A stretch of DNA of 64,000 nucleotides from Sphingomonas sp. Leaf242 (GTDB taxonomy: Bacteria > Pseudomonadota > Alphaproteobacteria > Sphingomonadales > Sphingomonadaceae). The notes below the pieces were generated by a model that worked only from the letters and a program-made list of their open reading frames with translations, was not told the DNA's origin and did not search any database. The translations under genes and the position numbers were made by a program. Below, piece by piece: positions 61,973-64,000 of this stretch (position 1 is the stretch's first letter; every line of letters begins with the position of its first letter). The stretch lies in assembly GCF_001422045.1 (NCBI RefSeq), contig NZ_LMLW01000001.1, positions 8,972-72,971 of the forward strand, written 5' to 3'.

Positions 61973-63541
61973 TCAGGTCATCGTCACGGCGGCACGGCCG
62001 TGCTCGACGATCGCCGTGCCGGCCGTTTTGACAGCACCGTCGGGGCGCGCGACGGTATCGACCGTCCGGAACTGCGTTTTCCACTGGTCCGTACCCACGT
62101 CGCACAGCAGGTAACCGCGACGGTCGTTGGTCCAGGCGAGGAACGGGTTGCGGGCGCGTATCCGGTCTTCGCCGACCCGGCGATCCGCACCGTCGCCGCC
62201 CGAGCTGATCGACGTGCCGACGAACTCGACGGCGACGGCATCCCCCTGGCCACCCCCGGTACGCAGCACGCCAGCATAGTTCTGATGCTCGTCGCCGGTC
62301 AGGACGACGGCATTGCCGAGCCCCTCGACCATCTTCAACACGCGTTCGCGCGGCGCGTCGTAGCCGCCCCAGCTGTCCATGTTGCGGATCGGCGCGGGCT
62401 CATCGCCGGTGCGCCGGTCGAGCGGCATCATCATCACCTGCTGCGCCAGCGCGTTCCACCGCGCCTTCTTCTGCTTCAGCGCCGTCGCCAGCCACGCCTC
62501 CTGCGCGCGTCCCATGACCTGCGCCGCGGGATCCGCCCAGCCCTTGCAACGCGTCTTGAAGCCGTCATCGCAGGGTTGGTCGGTCCGGAACTGCCGGGTG
62601 TCGAGCAAATGCAGGTCGAGCAGATTGCCGATCGTCGCGCGGCGATAGATCTGCATCCCCGCAGGCCCCGGAAACGCCGAGCGACGCAGCGGCATATGCT
62701 CGTAATAGGCCTGGAATGCCGCCGCCCGGCGCAGTGCGAACACCTCGGGCGGGTCGTTCTCCTGGTCGATCTCGCCGACCCAGTTGTTTTCGACTTCGTG
62801 ATCGTCGAACGTGACGAACCACGCCGCGGCCGCGTGGGCGGCCTGGAGGTCCGGGTCGGTCTTGTACTGGGCGTAGCGGCGGCGATAATCGGCGAGGTCG
62901 AACAGCTTCTGCCCGGCATGTTCGCGGACGAAGCGGCGGGGCTTGCCGTCATAGCCGACCGGCATCGGCGCGCTTCGCCCTTCGTAGATATAGTCGCCGT
63001 AATGGAAGACGAAGGCGGGATCGTCCGCCGCGAGGTGACGATAGGCGGTGTAGAGGCCGTCCTCGTAGTTCTGGCAGCCGGCGACCGCGAACCGTAGCCG
63101 GTCGAGTGGCGCACCGGCGACCGGCAGCGTGCGTGCGCATCCCGTGGTCGAGCGCTCGCTGCCGACCGTGAACCGGTACCAATACGGCCGATCGGGTAGC
63201 AGGCCCGCAACCTCGACATGGACGGAGTGGGCGAGTTCGGGCCGCGCCAGCGTCTTGCCGCCCGCGACGAGCGTCGCAAAGCGCGGGTCGGTTGCGACCT
63301 GCCAATCGACCTCGACCGGCTGCATCGGCATGCCGCCATGCTCGGCGAGCGGATCGGGCGCGAGCCGGGTCCAGATGACGAAGCCGTCCGCTGCCGGATC
63401 GCCCGCCGCGATGCCGAGGCGAAACGGGTAGGCGGCGAACAGTTGTTGGGCGCGCAGGATCGCCGGCGCGCCGACCAGCGCCGCGGCGGCGCCGATCATG
63501 GTGCGGCGATTGAGGAGCAGGCGCGAGGTGGTGTCGGTCAT
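61973..63541 (-). CDS. phoD: PhoD-type alkaline phosphatase/phosphodiesterase
   Basis: The product is 522 aa from ATG 63541. A Tat leader (NRRTMIGAAAALVGAPAILR) precedes an N-terminal beta domain (GIAAGDPAADGFVIWTRL) and the metallophosphoesterase core with AVAGCQNYEDGLYTAYRHLA, HYGDYIYEG, TFDDHEVENNW and LTGDEHQNYAG, which supply the Fe/Ca-binding residues. It is exported folded and releases phosphate from organic esters. The next gene, a class A acid phosphatase, is 10 bases upstream of its start, so the two form a phosphate-scavenging operon. Confidence 0.93.
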   Translation of the reverse strand: MTDTTSRLLLNRRTMIGAAAALVGAPAILRAQQLFAAYPFRLGIAAGDPAADGFVIWTRLAPDPLAEHGGMPMQPVEVDWQVATDPRFATLVAGGKTLARPELAHSVHVEVAGLLPDRPYWYRFTVGSERSTTGCARTLPVAGAPLDRLRFAVAGCQNYEDGLYTAYRHLAADDPAFVFHYGDYIYEGRSAPMPVGYDGKPRRFVREHAGQKLFDLADYRRRYAQYKTDPDLQAAHAAAAWFVTFDDHEVENNWVGEIDQENDPPEVFALRRAAAFQAYYEHMPLRRSAFPGPAGMQIYRRATIGNLLDLHLLDTRQFRTDQPCDDGFKTRCKGWADPAAQVMGRAQEAWLATALKQKKARWNALAQQVMMMPLDRRTGDEPAPIRNMDSWGGYDAPRERVLKMVEGLGNAVVLTGDEHQNYAGVLRTGGGQGDAVAVEFVGTSISSGGDGADRRVGEDRIRARNPFLAWTNDRRGYLLCDVGTDQWKTQFRTVDTVARPDGAVKTAGTAIVEHGRAAVTMT

Positions 63542-63551
63542 GATGGTCTCG

Positions 63552-64000
63552 TCAGTAGAGGGGCTGGGCGACGAGGGCCGCTTCGCCTGTGCAGAGCGCA
63601 GCGTCGGGTTTCGCCGTTCCGCCGTCGTGTCGAAGCGCCGCGATCTCCTGCCTGGCTGCGGCGAGATCCGCGGTGAAGGCCGGGTCGCCATGCATCGCTG
63701 TCAGCGTCGACGACGCCGACAGCCGCCCCGCCTCGACGGCGCTGGCATTGTGGACGCCGCACACGATCCGGCTTTCGCCATAAGCCCGGCCGCGTGCGAG
63801 CAGGGCGGTCGCGCGATCGGGCGCGATCTGCGCAAGCAACGTCGCCATCGTCCAGCCTGCGGTCGTGTGGCCCGACGGGTAATCATAGCTGTCAGCGACC
63901 TCGGCGGCGGGCTGGCAGATCGGTCCGCGGTCGATCAGGAACGGTCGCTGCCGCTTGTAGAATGTCTTGGCACCGTTGGTTTGACGGGATGTGTCGAACA
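63552..64000 (-). CDS. Class A acid phosphatase (PAP2 fold), 5' part outside the window
   Basis: About 149 residues of the C-terminal part lie in the window. The phosphatase motif K-x6-RP is in AKTFYKRQRPFL, PSGH in DYPSGHTTAGWTMA, and SR-x5-H in ESRIVCGVHNASAVEAGRLS. The third motif normally ends H-x3-D (HxxSD); here the Asp position is Ala. The signal peptide and start are beyond the window. It would hydrolyse phosphomonoesters in the periplasm, alongside PhoD. Confidence 0.87.
   Translation of the reverse strand, partial: FDTSRQTNGAKTFYKRQRPFLIDRGPICQPAAEVADSYDYPSGHTTAGWTMATLLAQIAPDRATALLARGRAYGESRIVCGVHNASAVEAGRLSASSTLTAMHGDPAFTADLAAARQEIAALRHDGGTAKPDAALCTGEAALVAQPLY

Noticed and set aside
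61796-63097. 433-codon plus-strand frame opposite phoD
   Set aside because: Antisense shadow; the minus strand has the Tat leader and phosphatase motifs.

Overview
The window is high-GC alphaproteobacterial chromosome, most likely Sphingomonas or a close relative. This is inferred from protein style: a TorF-family putative porin, MipA/OmpV, a GyrI-domain AraC regulator, FixL/FixJ, an S21 protein, a PhoD-type phosphatase, and codon use dominated by G/C at third positions. There are no rRNA or tRNA genes, CRISPR arrays or complete insertion sequences that I can support.

Layout. 0-7.2 kb: an exported protein, a soluble multi-PAS chemotaxis transducer, a TorF-like porin, a P-loop kinase-like ATPase and an esterase. 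7.4-11.1 kb: a decayed polymorphic-toxin locus made of a serine-recombinase tail, a PAAR-domain toxin remnant with a frameshift and a stop, an intact candidate immunity protein, a second degenerate copy of that immunity gene, two orphan small proteins and an HD hydrolase. 11.8-13.9 kb: an OmpV-like protein, then wrecked adaptor and AraC genes around a perfect 26-bp palindrome. 14.3-24 kb: an acyl-CoA-dehydrogenase-like flavoenzyme and a GMC oxidoreductase, then two paralogous fusions of a SARP-type activator to an alpha/beta hydrolase that flank a glutaminase-ankyrin protein, a bicupin and a DoxX-like protein. 24-28.4 kb: broken acetyltransferase and dehydrogenase genes, an AraC/GyrI regulator and rpsU. 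28.6-38.5 kb: a two-component system divergent from an adaptor/ATPase/two-permease ABC export operon whose outer-membrane-channel gene is cut off and joined tail-to-tail to a truncated DUF2461-like gene.

38.5-50.4 kb: TetR, HxlR and LysR regulators, each beside a likely target gene, a ferritin-like stress protein, a photolyase/cryptochrome homologue, an acetyltransferase and several small proteins. 50.8-61.6 kb: a fermentative and low-oxygen module with a quinone-reductase-like gene (broken by one stop codon), adhP, phosphoketolase, acetate kinase, a FixL/FixJ oxygen-sensing pair, a degenerate receiver, a universal stress protein and a BON-domain protein. A short shared motif lies upstream of three of these transcription units and may mark a FixJ-type regulon. 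61.6-64 kb: a VIT-family remnant, a PhoD-like phosphatase and the 3' part of a class A acid phosphatase gene.

The window holds about a dozen pseudogenes, so gene decay is a prominent theme. The most unusual systems are the paired SARP-hydrolase fusions, the toxin/immunity graveyard and the FixLJ-phosphoketolase neighbourhood.
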